From Geobacter sp. DSM 9736 (GTDB lineage Bacteria > Desulfobacterota > Desulfuromonadia > Geobacterales > Geobacteraceae), in contig NZ_LT896716.1 in assembly GCF_900187405.1 (NCBI RefSeq), positions 2,050,001-2,114,000 of the forward strand: a stretch of DNA of 64,000 nucleotides, read 5' to 3'. The notes beneath the pieces were generated by a model that was given only the letters and a program-made list of their open reading frames with translations, was not told where the DNA came from and did not search any database. The translations under genes and the position numbers were made by a program. This document shows positions 19,142 to 33,437 of the stretch, piece after piece. Every line of letters starts with the position of its first letter. Within the stretch, counting starts at the first letter, position 1.

Positions 19142-19468
19142 CTATTTATCGAAAGCTTCGCCGCACTTGGTGCAGACACGAGCCTTTTTACCATCCTCAA
19201 GAACGTTGATCTTTGTACGAACTGGCTTGCGGCATTTGCCGCAGTACAGCATGACGTTCGATATATGAATCGGAGCTTCCTTTTCCAGGATCCCGCCCGG
19301 CTCGTTACCACGGGCGCGGGTGTGCCGCTTGACGACATTGAGACCCTCGACGAGGACGCCGTCCTTTTTCGGGAGAATCTGTATGATTTTCCCGGATTTG
19401 TTTTTATCTTTGCCGGCTACCACCATGACGGTGTCGCCTTTTTTCACGTGCAGATTCTTGCCGAGCAT
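19142..19468 (-). CDS. rplX: 50S ribosomal protein L24 with C-terminal zinc ribbon
   Basis: A 108-aa protein. The KOW motif is [20 protein letters not shown] (9-28). The C-terminus has a four-cysteine ribbon (Cys76, 79, 99, 102: YCGKC ... VCTKC). E. coli L24 lacks these cysteines, but they occur in other phyla. Confidence 0.97.
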   Translation of the reverse strand: MLGKNLHVKKGDTVMVVAGKDKNKSGKIIQILPKKDGVLVEGLNVVKRHTRARGNEPGGILEKEAPIHISNVMLYCGKCRKPVRTKINVLEDGKKARVCTKCGEAFDK

Positions 19469-19488
19469 CGTTGTCTCCCCGTCTATGA

Positions 19489-19857
19489 TTAAAGTACCTC
19501 AGGGGCAAGGGAAATGATTTTCATGAATTTCTTTGCCCTGAGTTCCCTGGCTACCGGCCCGAAAATACGGGTTCCGACAGGTTCCTTCTGGTTATTGATG
19601 ACGACGCCCGAGTTGTCGTCGAAACGGATATAGGAGCCATCTGGCCGGCCGATTTCCTTGGCGGTCCTGACGACGACAGCCTTTACCACATCCCCCTTCT
19701 TAACCTTAGAATTGGGGATAGCTTCCTTAACCGACGCTACAATTATGTCGCCGATGCTGGCATATTTTCTTTTTGAACCACCAAGCACCTTAATGCAAAA
19801 GAGCTTTTTGGCCCCAGAATTGTCAGCTACATCAAGTATGGTTTGCATCTGTATCAT
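19489..19857 (-). CDS. rplN: 50S ribosomal protein L14
   Basis: A 122-aa protein: [20 protein letters not shown] at the start, then [20 protein letters not shown] and [20 protein letters not shown]. All are L14 signatures. Confidence 0.98.
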   Translation of the reverse strand: MIQMQTILDVADNSGAKKLFCIKVLGGSKRKYASIGDIIVASVKEAIPNSKVKKGDVVKAVVVRTAKEIGRPDGSYIRFDDNSGVVINNQKEPVGTRIFGPVARELRAKKFMKIISLAPEVL

Positions 19858-19883
19858 GAATAACTCCTAGCCTCTGCGGTCTT

Positions 19884-20129
19884 CTATATGATCTGTCTGA
19901 CCTTCCAGCATTTGTCCTTGCTCAGGGGCCGTGACTCGACGATAACCACCTGATCGCCTACCTTGCACTGATTCTGCTCATCGTGCGCTTTATAGCGGGC
20001 TGACCGCTTGATGAACTTGTTGTACACGGGGTGTTTGATAATGCGGTCGACCTTCACCACTACCGTTTTATCCATCTTGTCGCTGACTACTACCCCGATC
20101 TGGGTTTTCCGATTGCCACGCTCGCTCAT
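19884..20129 (-). CDS. rpsQ: 30S ribosomal protein S17
   Basis: An 81-aa OB-fold protein: [20 protein letters not shown] and [20 protein letters not shown]. Confidence 0.97.
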   Translation of the reverse strand: MSERGNRKTQIGVVVSDKMDKTVVVKVDRIIKHPVYNKFIKRSARYKAHDEQNQCKVGDQVVIVESRPLSKDKCWKVRQII

Positions 20130-20139
20130 ATCTGCCTCT

Positions 20140-20328
20140 CTAACCCCTCTTCTCGCGGAGTATGGTTTTCACCCGTGCTATGTCCTTGCGAATGGAAGAC
20201 AGTTTAGCGCTGTTCTCCAAGCGTCCGGTATGGAGCTGGAACTTGAGATTGAAAAGTTCCTGGGTCAGGTCCTGCTCTTTCTTTTGCAGCTCGTCGCTGC
20301 CCATACTTTTAAAGTCATTCGCCTTCAT
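20140..20328 (-). CDS. rpmC: 50S ribosomal protein L29
   Basis: A 62-aa helical hairpin protein: [20 protein letters not shown], then [20 protein letters not shown]. Its start lies inside the end of rplP (14-nt overlap), the tight coupling usual for this pair. Confidence 0.96.
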   Translation of the reverse strand: MKANDFKSMGSDELQKKEQDLTQELFNLKFQLHTGRLENSAKLSSIRKDIARVKTILREKRG

Positions 20329-20740
20329 AGATTTCCTTCCTCGAAACGAACTTTGTGGCGAGCGGCAGTTTGTTCGCAGCCAGTCGCAAAGCCTCGCGCG
20401 CTATCTCTTCAGACACGCCTTCCATTTCGTACAGGATCCTGCCAGGCTTGATGACACAGACCCATGAATCGGGAGAGCCCTTTCCCTTGCCCATACGAGT
20501 TTCGGCAGGCTTAGCGGTAAGCGGCTTATCAGGAAAAATACGGATCCAGATCTTGCCGCCCCTTTTTATGTAACGGGTCATCGCGATACGCGCAGCTTCG
20601 ATCTGACGGGAATCCAGCCAGCAGCACTCAGTGGCCTGAAGTCCGAAGTCACCGAAAGCAAGGGAGGTACCGCGGCCTGCAGCGCCTGTCATTCTCCCTT
20701 TCATCTGCTTTCTATGTTTAACTCTCTTGGGCATTAACAT
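20315..20740 (-). CDS. rplP: 50S ribosomal protein L16
   Basis: A 141-aa protein starting [25 protein letters not shown] lies 10 nt before this ATG. The frame is open 34 codons upstream through the end of rpsC, but L16 homologs begin at this MLxPKR. It ends over the start of rpmC. Confidence 0.97.
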   Translation of the reverse strand: MLMPKRVKHRKQMKGRMTGAAGRGTSLAFGDFGLQATECCWLDSRQIEAARIAMTRYIKRGGKIWIRIFPDKPLTAKPAETRMGKGKGSPDSWVCVIKPGRILYEMEGVSEEIAREALRLAANKLPLATKFVSRKEIYEGE

Positions 20741-20759
20741 CGCAAGCTTACTCCTGTTT

Positions 20760-21395
20760 CTATTTTTGACCGGGCAGAATCTCACCTTTATAGATGAGGA
20801 CTTTAACCCCGATGATACCGTAAGTCGTCTTAGCTTCGGCAAAGCCGAAATCTATATCGGCCCGCAGGGTGTGAAGAGGTACCTGGCCTTCACGATACCA
20901 TTCGGTTCGTGACATCTCGGCACCACCGAGGCGGCCTGAGCAGGTGATGCGGATTCCCTTGGCACCGAATTTGAGAGCAGACGTCACACTCTTCTTCATG
21001 GCGCGCCGGAAGGCAATCCTGCGCTCCAACTGCAGAGCTATGTTTTCCGCAACAAGTTGGGCATCCAGTTCAGGCTTCCTGACTTCCTGGATATTTAGAT
21101 AAACCTCTTTGTCCGTGAGGTTTGCCAGATCCTTCTTCAGGGTCTCCACCTCCGAACCTTTCTTACCGATGATAAGGCCCGGTCGAGCAGTATAGATATT
21201 GATTTTGGCTTTATTGGCAGCCCGCTCGATTTCGATCTTGGAAACACCAGAGTTATAAAGCCTCTTTTTCAGGAAGGTCCTCAGCTTCAGATCCTCGTGA
21301 AGAAGGTTGGAATAATCAGCCTTCGCGTACCAGCGGGAATCCCATGTTTTGATGACCCCAAGCCTGAAGCTTACAGGATTAACTTTCTGACCCAA
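20760..21395 (-). CDS. rpsC: 30S ribosomal protein S3
   Basis: A 211-aa protein with the KH domain loop [16 protein letters not shown] and C-terminal stretch [20 protein letters not shown] typical of S3. The order is rplV-rpsC-rplP. Confidence 0.98.
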   Translation of the reverse strand: MGQKVNPVSFRLGVIKTWDSRWYAKADYSNLLHEDLKLRTFLKKRLYNSGVSKIEIERAANKAKINIYTARPGLIIGKKGSEVETLKKDLANLTDKEVYLNIQEVRKPELDAQLVAENIALQLERRIAFRRAMKKSVTSALKFGAKGIRITCSGRLGGAEMSRTEWYREGQVPLHTLRADIDFGFAEAKTTYGIIGVKVLIYKGEILPGQK

Positions 21396-21419
21396 ACTAC
21401 ACCTCCGCCGTATTCTTGT

Positions 21420-21752
21420 TTACTTTTCAGCCAGCACAACAGAAATGTGGCTGGTCGGTTTTCTTATCTTACTGGCCCTGCCCATCGCGCGGGGCACGAA
21501 ACGCTTCAGAACCGCGCCTCCATCAACCGATATTGTCTTGACGAAAAGACGATCTACATCGGAAACCCCTTTTTGCTCGGCGTTGGCCACTGCCGAGCTC
21601 AGCAGCTTGGCAACGAGTTTCGCCGAAGGCTGGGGTGAAAAACGAAGTATGTTGAGTGCGGACTGGATCCCTTTTCCGCGTACCATGTCCACAACCAGAC
21701 GGGTCTTGCGAGGGGAGAGTCGAGCGAATGATAACTTGGCGCGTGCTTCCAT
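21420..21752 (-). CDS. rplV: 50S ribosomal protein L22
   Basis: A 110-aa protein: LSFARLSPRKTRLVVDMVRG at the N-terminus and the exit-tunnel hairpin region VLKRFVPRAMGRASKIRKPT. Confidence 0.98.
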   Translation of the reverse strand: MEARAKLSFARLSPRKTRLVVDMVRGKGIQSALNILRFSPQPSAKLVAKLLSSAVANAEQKGVSDVDRLFVKTISVDGGAVLKRFVPRAMGRASKIRKPTSHISVVLAEK

Positions 21753-21780
21753 GCGGAAAACTCCTTTTCGGGATTACTGC

Positions 21781-22062
21781 TTACTTCTTCTTCAGTTTGC
21801 TTTTCTTGTCAGCACCGTGCCCGTAAAAGGTTCTTGTGGGCGCGAACTCACCTAGCTTGTGGCCAACCATGTTTTCGGTAACGAAAACCGGAATGAATTT
21901 CTTACCGTTATGAACGGCCAGCGACAGCCCGATGAAATCGGGAGTGATCGTGGAGCGTCTCGACCAGGTCTTGATGATCTTTTTCGAGTTGGGACCCTCG
22001 GCTGCCACCTTATCAGCGAGATGCCCATCGACGAATGCGCCTTTTTTAATAGAACGTGCCAT
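21781..22062 (-). CDS. rpsS: 30S ribosomal protein S19
   Basis: A 93-aa protein: [40 protein letters not shown] and [20 protein letters not shown]. These are standard S19 segments. Confidence 0.98.
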   Translation of the reverse strand: MARSIKKGAFVDGHLADKVAAEGPNSKKIIKTWSRRSTITPDFIGLSLAVHNGKKFIPVFVTENMVGHKLGEFAPTRTFYGHGADKKSKLKKK

Positions 22063-22087
22063 CTTTACAGTCCTTTATGCAGAGGTC

Positions 22088-22912
22088 TTATTTTGTCCGC
22101 TTCTTGACGATGAATCGACTCGAAGTCTTGTTGGTCCTGGTCTTGTAGCCCTTCGTCGGAATACCCCAAGGTGTAACCGGATGACGACCACCGGATGTAC
22201 GGCCTTCCCCACCGCCGTGAGGATGATCTACCGGGTTCATAGCAACACCGCGGACCTTCGGCCGTTTGCCGAGCCAACGGGAACGCCCCGCTTTACCAAT
22301 GCTGACATTCTCGTGATCGATATTACCAACCTGGCCGATCGTCGCCATGCACTCCTGAAGGACCATTCGCACCTCTCCCGAGGGGAGTTTAACCTGTGCG
22401 TACTTTCCTTCTTTGGCCATCAACTGTGCAAACGTTCCAGCGCTGCGAGCCAATTGAGCGCCTTTTCCGATCTTAAGCTCGATGTTGTGAATGATTGTAC
22501 CAAGCGGGATAGCTTTAAGCGGAAGCGAATTACCTGGCTTAATATCAGCCCCTGCGCTTGATATTACAGTGTCGCCAACCTTGAGATCGAGGGGCGCCAG
22601 AATGTAGCGCTTTTCTCCATCTACGTAATTCAGAAGAGCTATGCGTGCACTGCGATTCGGATCGTACTCAATCGAGGCCACTTTCGCCGGGATATCTTTC
22701 TTGTCGCGACGAAAATCGATGATCCTGTACTTCTGCTTGTGCCCTCCGCCGATATGGCGCGAGGTGATCCGACCGAAACTGTTTCTGCCGCCAGTCTTCT
22801 TGAGCGTAACAAGCAGTGACTTTTCGGGAGTGCTGCAGGTTATTTCCTCAAAGGTTGAACAGGTCTGGTGTCTGCGCCCAGCCGACGTCGGTTTATAACT
22901 CTTGATGGCCAT
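22088..22912 (-). CDS. rplB: 50S ribosomal protein L2
   Basis: A 274-aa protein near the peptidyl-transferase centre. The conserved C-terminal [20 protein letters not shown] contains the important histidine. The N-terminus ([20 protein letters not shown]) is typical. Confidence 0.98.
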   Translation of the reverse strand: MAIKSYKPTSAGRRHQTCSTFEEITCSTPEKSLLVTLKKTGGRNSFGRITSRHIGGGHKQKYRIIDFRRDKKDIPAKVASIEYDPNRSARIALLNYVDGEKRYILAPLDLKVGDTVISSAGADIKPGNSLPLKAIPLGTIIHNIELKIGKGAQLARSAGTFAQLMAKEGKYAQVKLPSGEVRMVLQECMATIGQVGNIDHENVSIGKAGRSRWLGKRPKVRGVAMNPVDHPHGGGEGRTSGGRHPVTPWGIPTKGYKTRTNKTSSRFIVKKRTK

Positions 22913-22932
22913 TTACGAACTCCAGTACGATT

Positions 22933-23217
22933 TTATACTTCAAAGAAATCGACGTTGCTCCCCTCCTTGAGGGTCACATACGCTTTTTTCCAGTTTGATC
23001 GCTTTCCAACGAACTTGCCGGCACGCTTCACCTTGCCCGCGACATTGACCGTCCGCACTGCTGCTACTTCAACCTTGAAAAGCTTTTCGGCGGCCTGCTT
23101 GATCTCGATCTTATTTGCATCACGATTCACCACGAAGGCGACAACATTTTTATTGTCTTTTTCAATGGTAGACTTTTCGGTGATGAGCGGCTTCTTGATC
23201 ACGTCGTAAATAATCAT
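22933..23217 (-). CDS. rplW: 50S ribosomal protein L23
   Basis: A 94-aa exit-site protein: [20 protein letters not shown] onward, ending [17 protein letters not shown]. It overlaps rplD by 4 nt. Confidence 0.97.
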   Translation of the reverse strand: MIIYDVIKKPLITEKSTIEKDNKNVVAFVVNRDANKIEIKQAAEKLFKVEVAAVRTVNVAGKVKRAGKFVGKRSNWKKAYVTLKEGSNVDFFEV

Positions 23218-23837
23218 GGCTGTAGAACTCCTTCAACTTTACGAACGGCGTCCTGCGTGAAGATGACATTCTTGTACTTCAGTATGTCGACCACATTGAG
23301 GCCATCCGACTTGAGAACTTTCACGTCCTTGATGTTCCTGGCGGAAAGCTCAAGGTTGCGGTTCGTGCCATCGATAATGACAAGGGCTTTTGCAACAGAG
23401 AAGCTGTTTAGAACCCCAGCGAACTGCTTAGTGGATATCTCGGCCAGGTCAAGGTTATTCATGACGGTCATTCTGTTATCCTTGTACAGGAGCGAGAGCG
23501 CAGACCGCAGTGCTGCCTTGCGAGCCTTCTTGTTCATGGAAAGATCGTACACTTTGGGCCGTGGTCCGAACGCAACACCGCCACCAGGGTAGTGAGGAGC
23601 ACGGATTGAACCTTGGCGCGCACCACCGGTTCCCTTCTGGCGAAAAGGCTTCTTACCACCACCCGAGACTGCAGAGCGGTTCTTAACGCACACAGTACCA
23701 GCACGTCTGTTGGCAAGCTGAACCTTGACCGCTTCATGGATCAGATACTCCCTGACGTCACCGTTAAACACGGCTTCATTCAGCTCGATCTCCCCCACCT
23801 TTTCCTTCTTTATGTCAAATACATCTATCGTAGCCAT
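23214..23837 (-). CDS. rplD: 50S ribosomal protein L4
   Basis: A 207-aa protein. The tunnel loop stretch [20 protein letters not shown] is intact. E. coli L4 represses the S10 operon. There is no room here for a long S10 leader, because rpsJ follows tuf closely. Confidence 0.98.
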   Translation of the reverse strand: MATIDVFDIKKEKVGEIELNEAVFNGDVREYLIHEAVKVQLANRRAGTVCVKNRSAVSGGGKKPFRQKGTGGARQGSIRAPHYPGGGVAFGPRPKVYDLSMNKKARKAALRSALSLLYKDNRMTVMNNLDLAEISTKQFAGVLNSFSVAKALVIIDGTNRNLELSARNIKDVKVLKSDGLNVVDILKYKNVIFTQDAVRKVEGVLQP

Positions 23838-23863
23838 AACACGCTCCAGAGATACTCTATTTA

Positions 23864-24493
23864 CTAAGCTTTGACGCTGTCCTTGATCAGCACGAGGGCA
23901 TTGGTCCCTCCAGGAATGGCGCCTTTGATCAGCAGGAGATTATCGGCAGCATCCACCCTTACGACCTTAAGCTTCTGCACGGTTACCTGCTCGTTGCCCA
24001 ATTGTCCGGGCATCTTTTTATTCTTGAAAACACGCGATGGTGTTGCAGAACAGCCAATGGAACCGGGTGCCCTGTGAAAACGGGAACCGTGAGTCGAACG
24101 CCCCCCCTTGAATCCCCACCTCTTGACGACCCCCTGAAAACCCTTACCAATACTGGTTCCGGTGACGTCTATAACATCTCCCTCAGCAAAAACATCAGCA
24201 TTGATGGTGTCGCCGACGTTATACTGGTCGATGTTCTCAACCTGCAACTCACGGAGGTAGTTGAAAGCGCCCTGGCCGGCATCCTTGCAGTGCCCGAGGA
24301 GTGCTCTCGTTGCCCTAGCAGTTTCCTTGGCAGCGAACCCTACTTGAATGGCGTTATACCCATCCCTCTCAACGGTCTTCTTCTGAAGAACCACACAGGG
24401 ACCAGCCTCAACGACCGTCACAGGGATTCTACGACCATCCTCGGCGAAGATCTGGGTCATTCCCAGTTTTTTCCCGATTATACCCTTCTTCAT
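23864..24493 (-). CDS. rplC: 50S ribosomal protein L3
   Basis: A 209-aa protein: [20 protein letters not shown] near the N-terminus and the conserved loop [20 protein letters not shown] followed by GSIG. Confidence 0.98.
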   Translation of the reverse strand: MKKGIIGKKLGMTQIFAEDGRRIPVTVVEAGPCVVLQKKTVERDGYNAIQVGFAAKETARATRALLGHCKDAGQGAFNYLRELQVENIDQYNVGDTINADVFAEGDVIDVTGTSIGKGFQGVVKRWGFKGGRSTHGSRFHRAPGSIGCSATPSRVFKNKKMPGQLGNEQVTVQKLKVVRVDAADNLLLIKGAIPGGTNALVLIKDSVKA

Positions 24494-24522
24494 GGCAGTC
24501 AGTCCTATCCTTGAATTCTCAG

Positions 24523-24831
24523 TTAAAGCTTGATTTCGACGTCGACGCCGGCCGAAAGATCAAGTTTCATAAGTGCGTCTACGGTCTGCTGGGTCGGGTC
24601 GAGTATGTCGATCAGCCGCTTGTGAGTCCTGATCTCGAATTGCTCGCGCGACTTCTTGTCGACGTGCGGCCCACGGAGAACGGTGTACTTATTTATGACC
24701 GTTGGAAGCGGAATTGGACCGGCAATCCGTGCTCCCGTTCTCTTAGCGGTATCGACAATCTCCCCAACCGATTGGTCGAGCAGTTTATGATCGTAGGCTC
24801 TTAAACGAATTCGTATTTTCTGGCTTGGCAT
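24523..24831 (-). CDS. rpsJ: 30S ribosomal protein S10 (NusE)
   Basis: A 102-aa protein: [20 protein letters not shown] and [20 protein letters not shown]. It also acts in antitermination with NusB. Only 56 nt separate it from the upstream tuf, so the str and S10 clusters look co-transcribed. Confidence 0.98.
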   Translation of the reverse strand: MPSQKIRIRLRAYDHKLLDQSVGEIVDTAKRTGARIAGPIPLPTVINKYTVLRGPHVDKKSREQFEIRTHKRLIDILDPTQQTVDALMKLDLSAGVDVEIKL

Positions 24832-24887
24832 CGCTTCCTCGTCTGCAGTTATTTCCAGCGAAGCGCCCTGCGCTCCGCATCAGGAAT

Positions 24888-26078
24888 TTATTCGATAATT
24901 GAGCTGACCACTCCGGCGCCGACGGTACGGCCACCTTCGCGGATCGCGAAACGAAGTCCTTCGTCCATTGCGATCGGGGTGATCAGATTGATGGTGACGG
25001 CGATGTTGTCGCCGGGCATTACCATCTCGGTCCCCGCAGGCAGCTCGACAATACCCGTCACGTCGGTGGTGCGGAAGTAGAACTGCGGACGGTATCCGTT
25101 GAAGAACGGAGTGTGGCGGCCACCCTCTTCCTTGGTGAGTACATAGGCTTCGGCCTTGAACTTTGTGTGCGGGGTGATGGAGCCGGGCTTGGAAAGCACC
25201 TGACCGCGCTCGATGTCCTCACGCTTGACGCCACGCAGAAGTGCGCCGATGTTGTCGCCCGCACGACCTTCGTCGAGGAGCTTGCGGAACATTTCGACAC
25301 CGGTGACGGTTGTCTTGGTTGTCGCCTTCATTCCGACGATCTCTACCTCTTCGCCTACCTTGACGATACCTCTCTCGACGCGGCCAGTGGCAACAGTACC
25401 ACGCCCGGAGATGGAGAATACGTCCTCGACCGGCATAAGGAACGGCTTGTCGATGGCGCGCTGCGGCTCGGGAATGTAACTGTCCACCGCGTCCATGAGC
25501 TGCATGATCGCCGGCTCGGCCAGCTCGCCCTGCTCGCCGTTCAGTGCCTGGAGGGCGGAACCCTTGATGATGGGGATATCATCACCCGGGAAGTCGTAGG
25601 AGGAGAGGAGCTCCCGAATTTCGAGCTCTACCAGTTCGAGGAGCTCGGCATCGTCGACCATGTCGGCCTTGTTGAGGAAGACTACGATGTAGGGAACGCC
25701 AACCTGACGGGCAAGCAGGATATGCTCCCGGGTCTGCGGCATCGGACCGTCGGCTGCGGAGACGACCAGAATGGCGCCGTCCATCTGCGCGGCTCCGGTG
25801 ATCATGTTCTTCACGTAGTCGGCATGGCCGGGGCAGTCCACATGGGCATAGTGACGCTTGTCGGTCTCGTACTCGACATGGGCGGTGGCGATGGTGATCC
25901 CGCGCTCACGCTCTTCAGGGGCGTTGTCGATCTGGTCGAACGCCTTGAACTCAGCCTGCCCCTTGCCGGCAAGCACTTTCGTGATGGCTGCGGTAAGGGT
26001 CGTCTTCCCATGGTCAACGTGACCAATCGTCCCTATGTTTACATGCGGTTTCGTTCTCTCAAATTTTGCCTTGGCCAT
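24888..26078 (-). CDS. tuf: translation elongation factor Tu, copy 1
   Basis: The 396-aa GTPase delivers aminoacyl-tRNA to the ribosome. G-motifs: GHVDHGKTT (P-loop, 19-27), DCPGH, and NKAD. It is nearly identical to the second copy at 41207-42397. By eye I count about three silent base differences plus a cluster in the last four codons, where VSSIIE replaces VSAIIE. It lies between fusA and rpsJ, the str-operon position (tufA-like). Confidence 0.98.
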   Translation of the reverse strand: MAKAKFERTKPHVNIGTIGHVDHGKTTLTAAITKVLAGKGQAEFKAFDQIDNAPEERERGITIATAHVEYETDKRHYAHVDCPGHADYVKNMITGAAQMDGAILVVSAADGPMPQTREHILLARQVGVPYIVVFLNKADMVDDAELLELVELEIRELLSSYDFPGDDIPIIKGSALQALNGEQGELAEPAIMQLMDAVDSYIPEPQRAIDKPFLMPVEDVFSISGRGTVATGRVERGIVKVGEEVEIVGMKATTKTTVTGVEMFRKLLDEGRAGDNIGALLRGVKREDIERGQVLSKPGSITPHTKFKAEAYVLTKEEGGRHTPFFNGYRPQFYFRTTDVTGIVELPAGTEMVMPGDNIAVTINLITPIAMDEGLRFAIREGGRTVGAGVVSSIIE

Positions 26079-26105
26079 GTCGGAACCCCTCCTTGGTAAA
26101 AATGT

Positions 26106-28181
26106 TTAACCTTTTACTTTCGCAATAATCTCTTCGGAAACCGACTTCGGTACCTGTTCATAGTGGTCGAAGGTCATGGTGTATGTGGCACGCCCCTGAG
26201 TGGCGGAGCGAACGTCGGTAGCATAGCCGAACATCTGGGCAAGCGGAACCATGGCAGTTACGACCTGAGCACCGGCTCGACTCTCCATCCCCATGATGCG
26301 GCCACGACGGGAATTGAGATCTCCGATGACATCACCCATGTACTCCTCGGGCACAACAACCTCAACGGACATGATTGGCTCAAGAAGAATGGGGCCAGCC
26401 TTCGCACAACCCTCCTTGAAACCCATGGAGCCGGCGATCTTGAACGCCATCTCAGAGGAGTCGACCTCATGGTAGGAACCGTCCACCAGAGTAATTTTGA
26501 CGTCGACAACAGGAAATCCAGCCAATATACCAGTCTCGGTAGCCTCAAGGATCCCTTTGTCGACCGCAGGAATATACTCGCGCGGAACGACGCCGCCCTT
26601 GATGGCATCCACAAACTCATAGCCCTTGCCGGGCTCCTGAGGCTCGACCTCAAGCCAGACATGGCCATACTGGCCGCGCCCGCCGGACTGGCGAACGAAT
26701 TTACCTTCAACCTTGACCTTTTTGGTGATAGTCTCGCGGTAAGCAACCTGAGGCTTGCCGACGTTGGCTTCCACCTTGAACTCACGCATGAGACGATCTA
26801 CGATGATTTCGAGATGAAGCTCACCCATACCGGAAATAATCGTCTGGCCGGTCTCTTCGTCAGTCTTAACCCTAAAAGAGGGGTCTTCACTGGCCAGCTT
26901 GGCAAGGCTCGTCCCAAGCTTCTCCTGATCGGCTTTCGTCTTCGGCTCTATGGCAATTGCGATAACCGGCTCAGGAAACTCAATCGACTCAAGAATAACC
27001 GGATTGTCCTCGGGACAGAGAGTGTCTCCAGTGGTGGTATACTTCAGCCCCACAGCAGCAGCGATATCACCTGCATAGACTTCCTTGATTTCTTCACGCT
27101 TATTAGCGTGCATCTTTAGGATGCGACCGATACGCTCCTTCTTCTCCTTGGTAGAATTGTAGACATAGGAGCCTGAATTGAGAACACCGGAATAAACACG
27201 GAAAAAGCAAAGCTGCCCAACGAACGGATCGGTCATGATCTTGAATGCAAGCGCAGCAAACGGCTCTTCATCCGACGCTTTACGCTCAATCTCGCCACCC
27301 CGCTCGTCAACCCCTTTGATAGCAGGAATATCGACGGGAGAAGGAAGATACGCAACTACCGAGTCGAGAAGGTTCTGAACACCTTTATTCTTGAAAGAGG
27401 ACCCGCAAATGACCGGACAGATCTGAATGTCGATGGTCGCTTTCCTGATTGCGTTGACAACCTCTTCCGTCGTCAATTCTTCGCCGCCCAGATATTTCTC
27501 CATCAGGGCGTCGTCATGACTGGCAACTTCCTCAATCAGCTTTTCACGGTACTCGTTGGCCTGGTCGAGCAGATCAGCAGGGATTTCCTCTTCATGGAAT
27601 TTTGCCCCCAGCGATTCCTCGTCCCACACAATGGCTTTCATCTCAACAAGATCTATGACGCCCCTGTACATATCTTCAGCGCCGATGGGAAGCTGAATAG
27701 GCACGGGATTCGCCTTAAGACGATCCTTAATCATCGAAACCCCGCGGAAAAAATCCGCGCCGACGCGGTCCATCTTATTGATAAACGCGATACGAGGCAC
27801 ACGGTACTTATCAGCCTGGCGCCAGACAGTCTCAGACTGAGGCTCAACCCCGCCCACCGAACAGAAAACTGCAACAGCACCGTCAAGAACACGCAGCGAA
27901 CGCTCAACCTCGATCGTGAAATCAACGTGACCAGGCGTGTCTATGATATTAATCCGATGGTCGTCCCAAAAACAGGTAGTCGCCGCCGAGGTAATGGTGA
28001 TGCCCCGCTCCTGCTCCTGAGCCATCCAGTCCATTGTAGCGGTGCCCTCATGGACCTCCCCGATCTTGTGCGAAACCCCCGTGTAGTAGAGAATTCTCTC
28101 AGTAGTGGTGGTCTTGCCTGCGTCGATATGAGCCATAATCCCGATATTGCGGGTTTTTTCCAGCGAAACCAAACGTGCCAC
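26106..28181 (-). CDS. fusA: translation elongation factor G
   Basis: The 691-aa translocase has GTPase motifs [23 protein letters not shown] and NKMDRVGA, then domains II-V with ESRAGAQVV and [14 protein letters not shown] in the C-terminal part. It follows rpsG and precedes tuf. This is the full-length housekeeping type. Confidence 0.98.
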   Translation of the reverse strand: MARLVSLEKTRNIGIMAHIDAGKTTTTERILYYTGVSHKIGEVHEGTATMDWMAQEQERGITITSAATTCFWDDHRINIIDTPGHVDFTIEVERSLRVLDGAVAVFCSVGGVEPQSETVWRQADKYRVPRIAFINKMDRVGADFFRGVSMIKDRLKANPVPIQLPIGAEDMYRGVIDLVEMKAIVWDEESLGAKFHEEEIPADLLDQANEYREKLIEEVASHDDALMEKYLGGEELTTEEVVNAIRKATIDIQICPVICGSSFKNKGVQNLLDSVVAYLPSPVDIPAIKGVDERGGEIERKASDEEPFAALAFKIMTDPFVGQLCFFRVYSGVLNSGSYVYNSTKEKKERIGRILKMHANKREEIKEVYAGDIAAAVGLKYTTTGDTLCPEDNPVILESIEFPEPVIAIAIEPKTKADQEKLGTSLAKLASEDPSFRVKTDEETGQTIISGMGELHLEIIVDRLMREFKVEANVGKPQVAYRETITKKVKVEGKFVRQSGGRGQYGHVWLEVEPQEPGKGYEFVDAIKGGVVPREYIPAVDKGILEATETGILAGFPVVDVKITLVDGSYHEVDSSEMAFKIAGSMGFKEGCAKAGPILLEPIMSVEVVVPEEYMGDVIGDLNSRRGRIMGMESRAGAQVVTAMVPLAQMFGYATDVRSATQGRATYTMTFDHYEQVPKSVSEEIIAKVKG

Positions 28182-28211
28182 AACAAACTCCTTAGTACTT
28201 GTCTATATGAA

Positions 28212-28682
28212 CTACCAGCGGTAGTGAGCGAAGGCGCGATTGGCCTCAGCCATTTTATGGGTATCTTCACGCTTCTTCACAGCAGCACCGCGATTATTGT
28301 AGGCGTCCAGAATCTCGCCAGCGAGCTTGTCGGTCATCGTCTTTTCAGAGCGATCATTAGCGTAGCGAATCAACCATCGCATCGCCAAAGAAGTCCGACG
28401 GTCAGCCCGAACCTCAACAGGCACCTGATAGGTGGAGCCACCAACACGCCGGGACTTTACTTCAAGCATCGGCTTAATGTTGTCGAGGGATTTTTTCAAA
28501 ACCTTAACCGCCTCTTCATTGGCCCGCTGAGCGACAAGATCGAGAGCATTATAAAGAGCCCGCTCCGCAGTACTCTTCTTCCCGTCCAACATCATTATAT
28601 TGACCAGCTTTGCAACGACCCGATCATTGTACTTGGGGTCGGGCAAAATAACTCGCTTGGCTACTTCTCTTCTCCTGGGCAT
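28212..28682 (-). CDS. rpsG: 30S ribosomal protein S7
   Basis: A 156-aa 16S 3'-domain organiser: [20 protein letters not shown] at the start and [20 protein letters not shown] at the end. It lies between rpsL and fusA. Confidence 0.98.
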   Translation of the reverse strand: MPRRREVAKRVILPDPKYNDRVVAKLVNIMMLDGKKSTAERALYNALDLVAQRANEEAVKVLKKSLDNIKPMLEVKSRRVGGSTYQVPVEVRADRRTSLAMRWLIRYANDRSEKTMTDKLAGEILDAYNNRGAAVKKREDTHKMAEANRAFAHYRW

Positions 28683-28702
28683 ATCAACCTCTCACGTAGT
28701 CT

Positions 28703-29074
28703 TTACTTGGGTCGCTTCGCGCCGTACTTGGACCGGCTCTTCATGCGCCCCTTAACCCCAACAGAGTCAAGGGTGCCGCGAACGATATGATACCTGACCC
28801 CCGGAAGGTCCTTTACCCTTCCACCCCTGATCAGCACAACAGAGTGCTCCTGCAGGTTGTGCCCCACCCCGGGAATATAGGAGGTTACCTCTATCCCGTT
28901 CGTCAGACGAACCCTCGCAACCTTGCGGAGCGCGGAGTTTGGCTTTTTGGGAGTGGTAGTGTAAACCCTCGTACACACACCACGCTTCTGCGGGCAGCAC
29001 TTTAGAGCCGGGGCAGTCGACTTGTCTTTCTTACTCTCCCTGCCGAGGCGAATCAGCTGATTAATCGTTGGCAT
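28703..29074 (-). CDS. rpsL: 30S ribosomal protein S12
   Basis: A 123-aa decoding-site protein: [40 protein letters not shown] and [20 protein letters not shown]. The lysines at the two streptomycin-resistance positions are wild type. The start is at ATG 29074, with AGAAGGA 6 nt upstream; six extra in-frame codons exist before it. It is the first gene after the str promoter. Confidence 0.98.
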   Translation of the reverse strand: MPTINQLIRLGRESKKDKSTAPALKCCPQKRGVCTRVYTTTPKKPNSALRKVARVRLTNGIEVTSYIPGVGHNLQEHSVVLIRGGRVKDLPGVRYHIVRGTLDSVGVKGRMKSRSKYGAKRPK

Positions 29075-29134
29075 AAAAAATCCTTCTCCCACGAGCTTCT
29101 TTTTGGCAAAGGTACCCCCTCGCCGGAAGCGACA

Positions 29135-29163
29135 AAAGTAACAAGGAAGTATACACTTGTCAA
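29135..29163 (-). promoter_or_regulatory. sigma-70 promoter of the str (rpsL) operon
   Basis: On the minus strand, -35 TTGACA (29158-29163), a 17-bp spacer and -10 TACTTT (29135-29140) lie 55-60 bp upstream of rpsL. A GC-rich discriminator follows (GTCGCTTCCGGCG), as at growth-controlled ribosomal promoters. Confidence 0.65.
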
Positions 29164-29182
29164 GGTTTTTTTCACATTTTTT

Positions 29183-29202
29183 GGGGGAGGCGAACCTCCC
29201 CC
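29183..29202 (-). terminator. stable hairpin between rpoC and the str promoter
   Basis: GGGGGAGG-TTCG-CCTCCCCC on the minus strand forms an 8-bp GC stem with a TTCG loop, 13 nt after the rpoC stop. The bases that follow are AAAAAATG rather than T, so it is not a canonical intrinsic terminator for rpoC. On the plus strand a TTATTTAT tract follows. It may protect the rpoC 3' end or act as a pause site. Confidence 0.45.
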
Positions 29203-29214
29203 TTATTTATATCC

Positions 29215-33357
<4,143 letters not shown>

Positions 33358-33397
33358 AATCGTTTCCTCCCTTTGCTAGGAGTTGCTAGTTCAAAAG

Positions 33398-33428
33398 CAT
33401 GGGTCCTATAGGTCGTATAGGACCCATG
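33398..33428. repeat. 13-bp perfect inverted repeat between rpoB and rpoC
   Basis: CATGGGTCCTATA (33398-33410), a 5-nt loop and TATAGGACCCATG (33416-33428). On the plus strand it is followed by TGTTTTTT; on the minus strand by CTTTT. A related imperfect copy lies at 38853-38883. I recall similar CCTATAGG-rich palindromes between Geobacter genes, but that is memory, not a search. It may act as a processing or attenuation site within rpoBC mRNA. Confidence 0.75.
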
Positions 33429-33437
33429 AGTGTTTTT

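Noticed and set aside
25113-26099. 328-codon plus-strand frame opposite tuf copy 1, repeated at 41198-42433
   Set aside because: Both are shadows of the GC-rich, highly biased tuf sequence and match each other only because the tuf copies are identical.
27516-28790. 424-codon plus-strand frame
   Set aside because: It spans fusA and rpsG in antisense and has no ribosome site or family signature.
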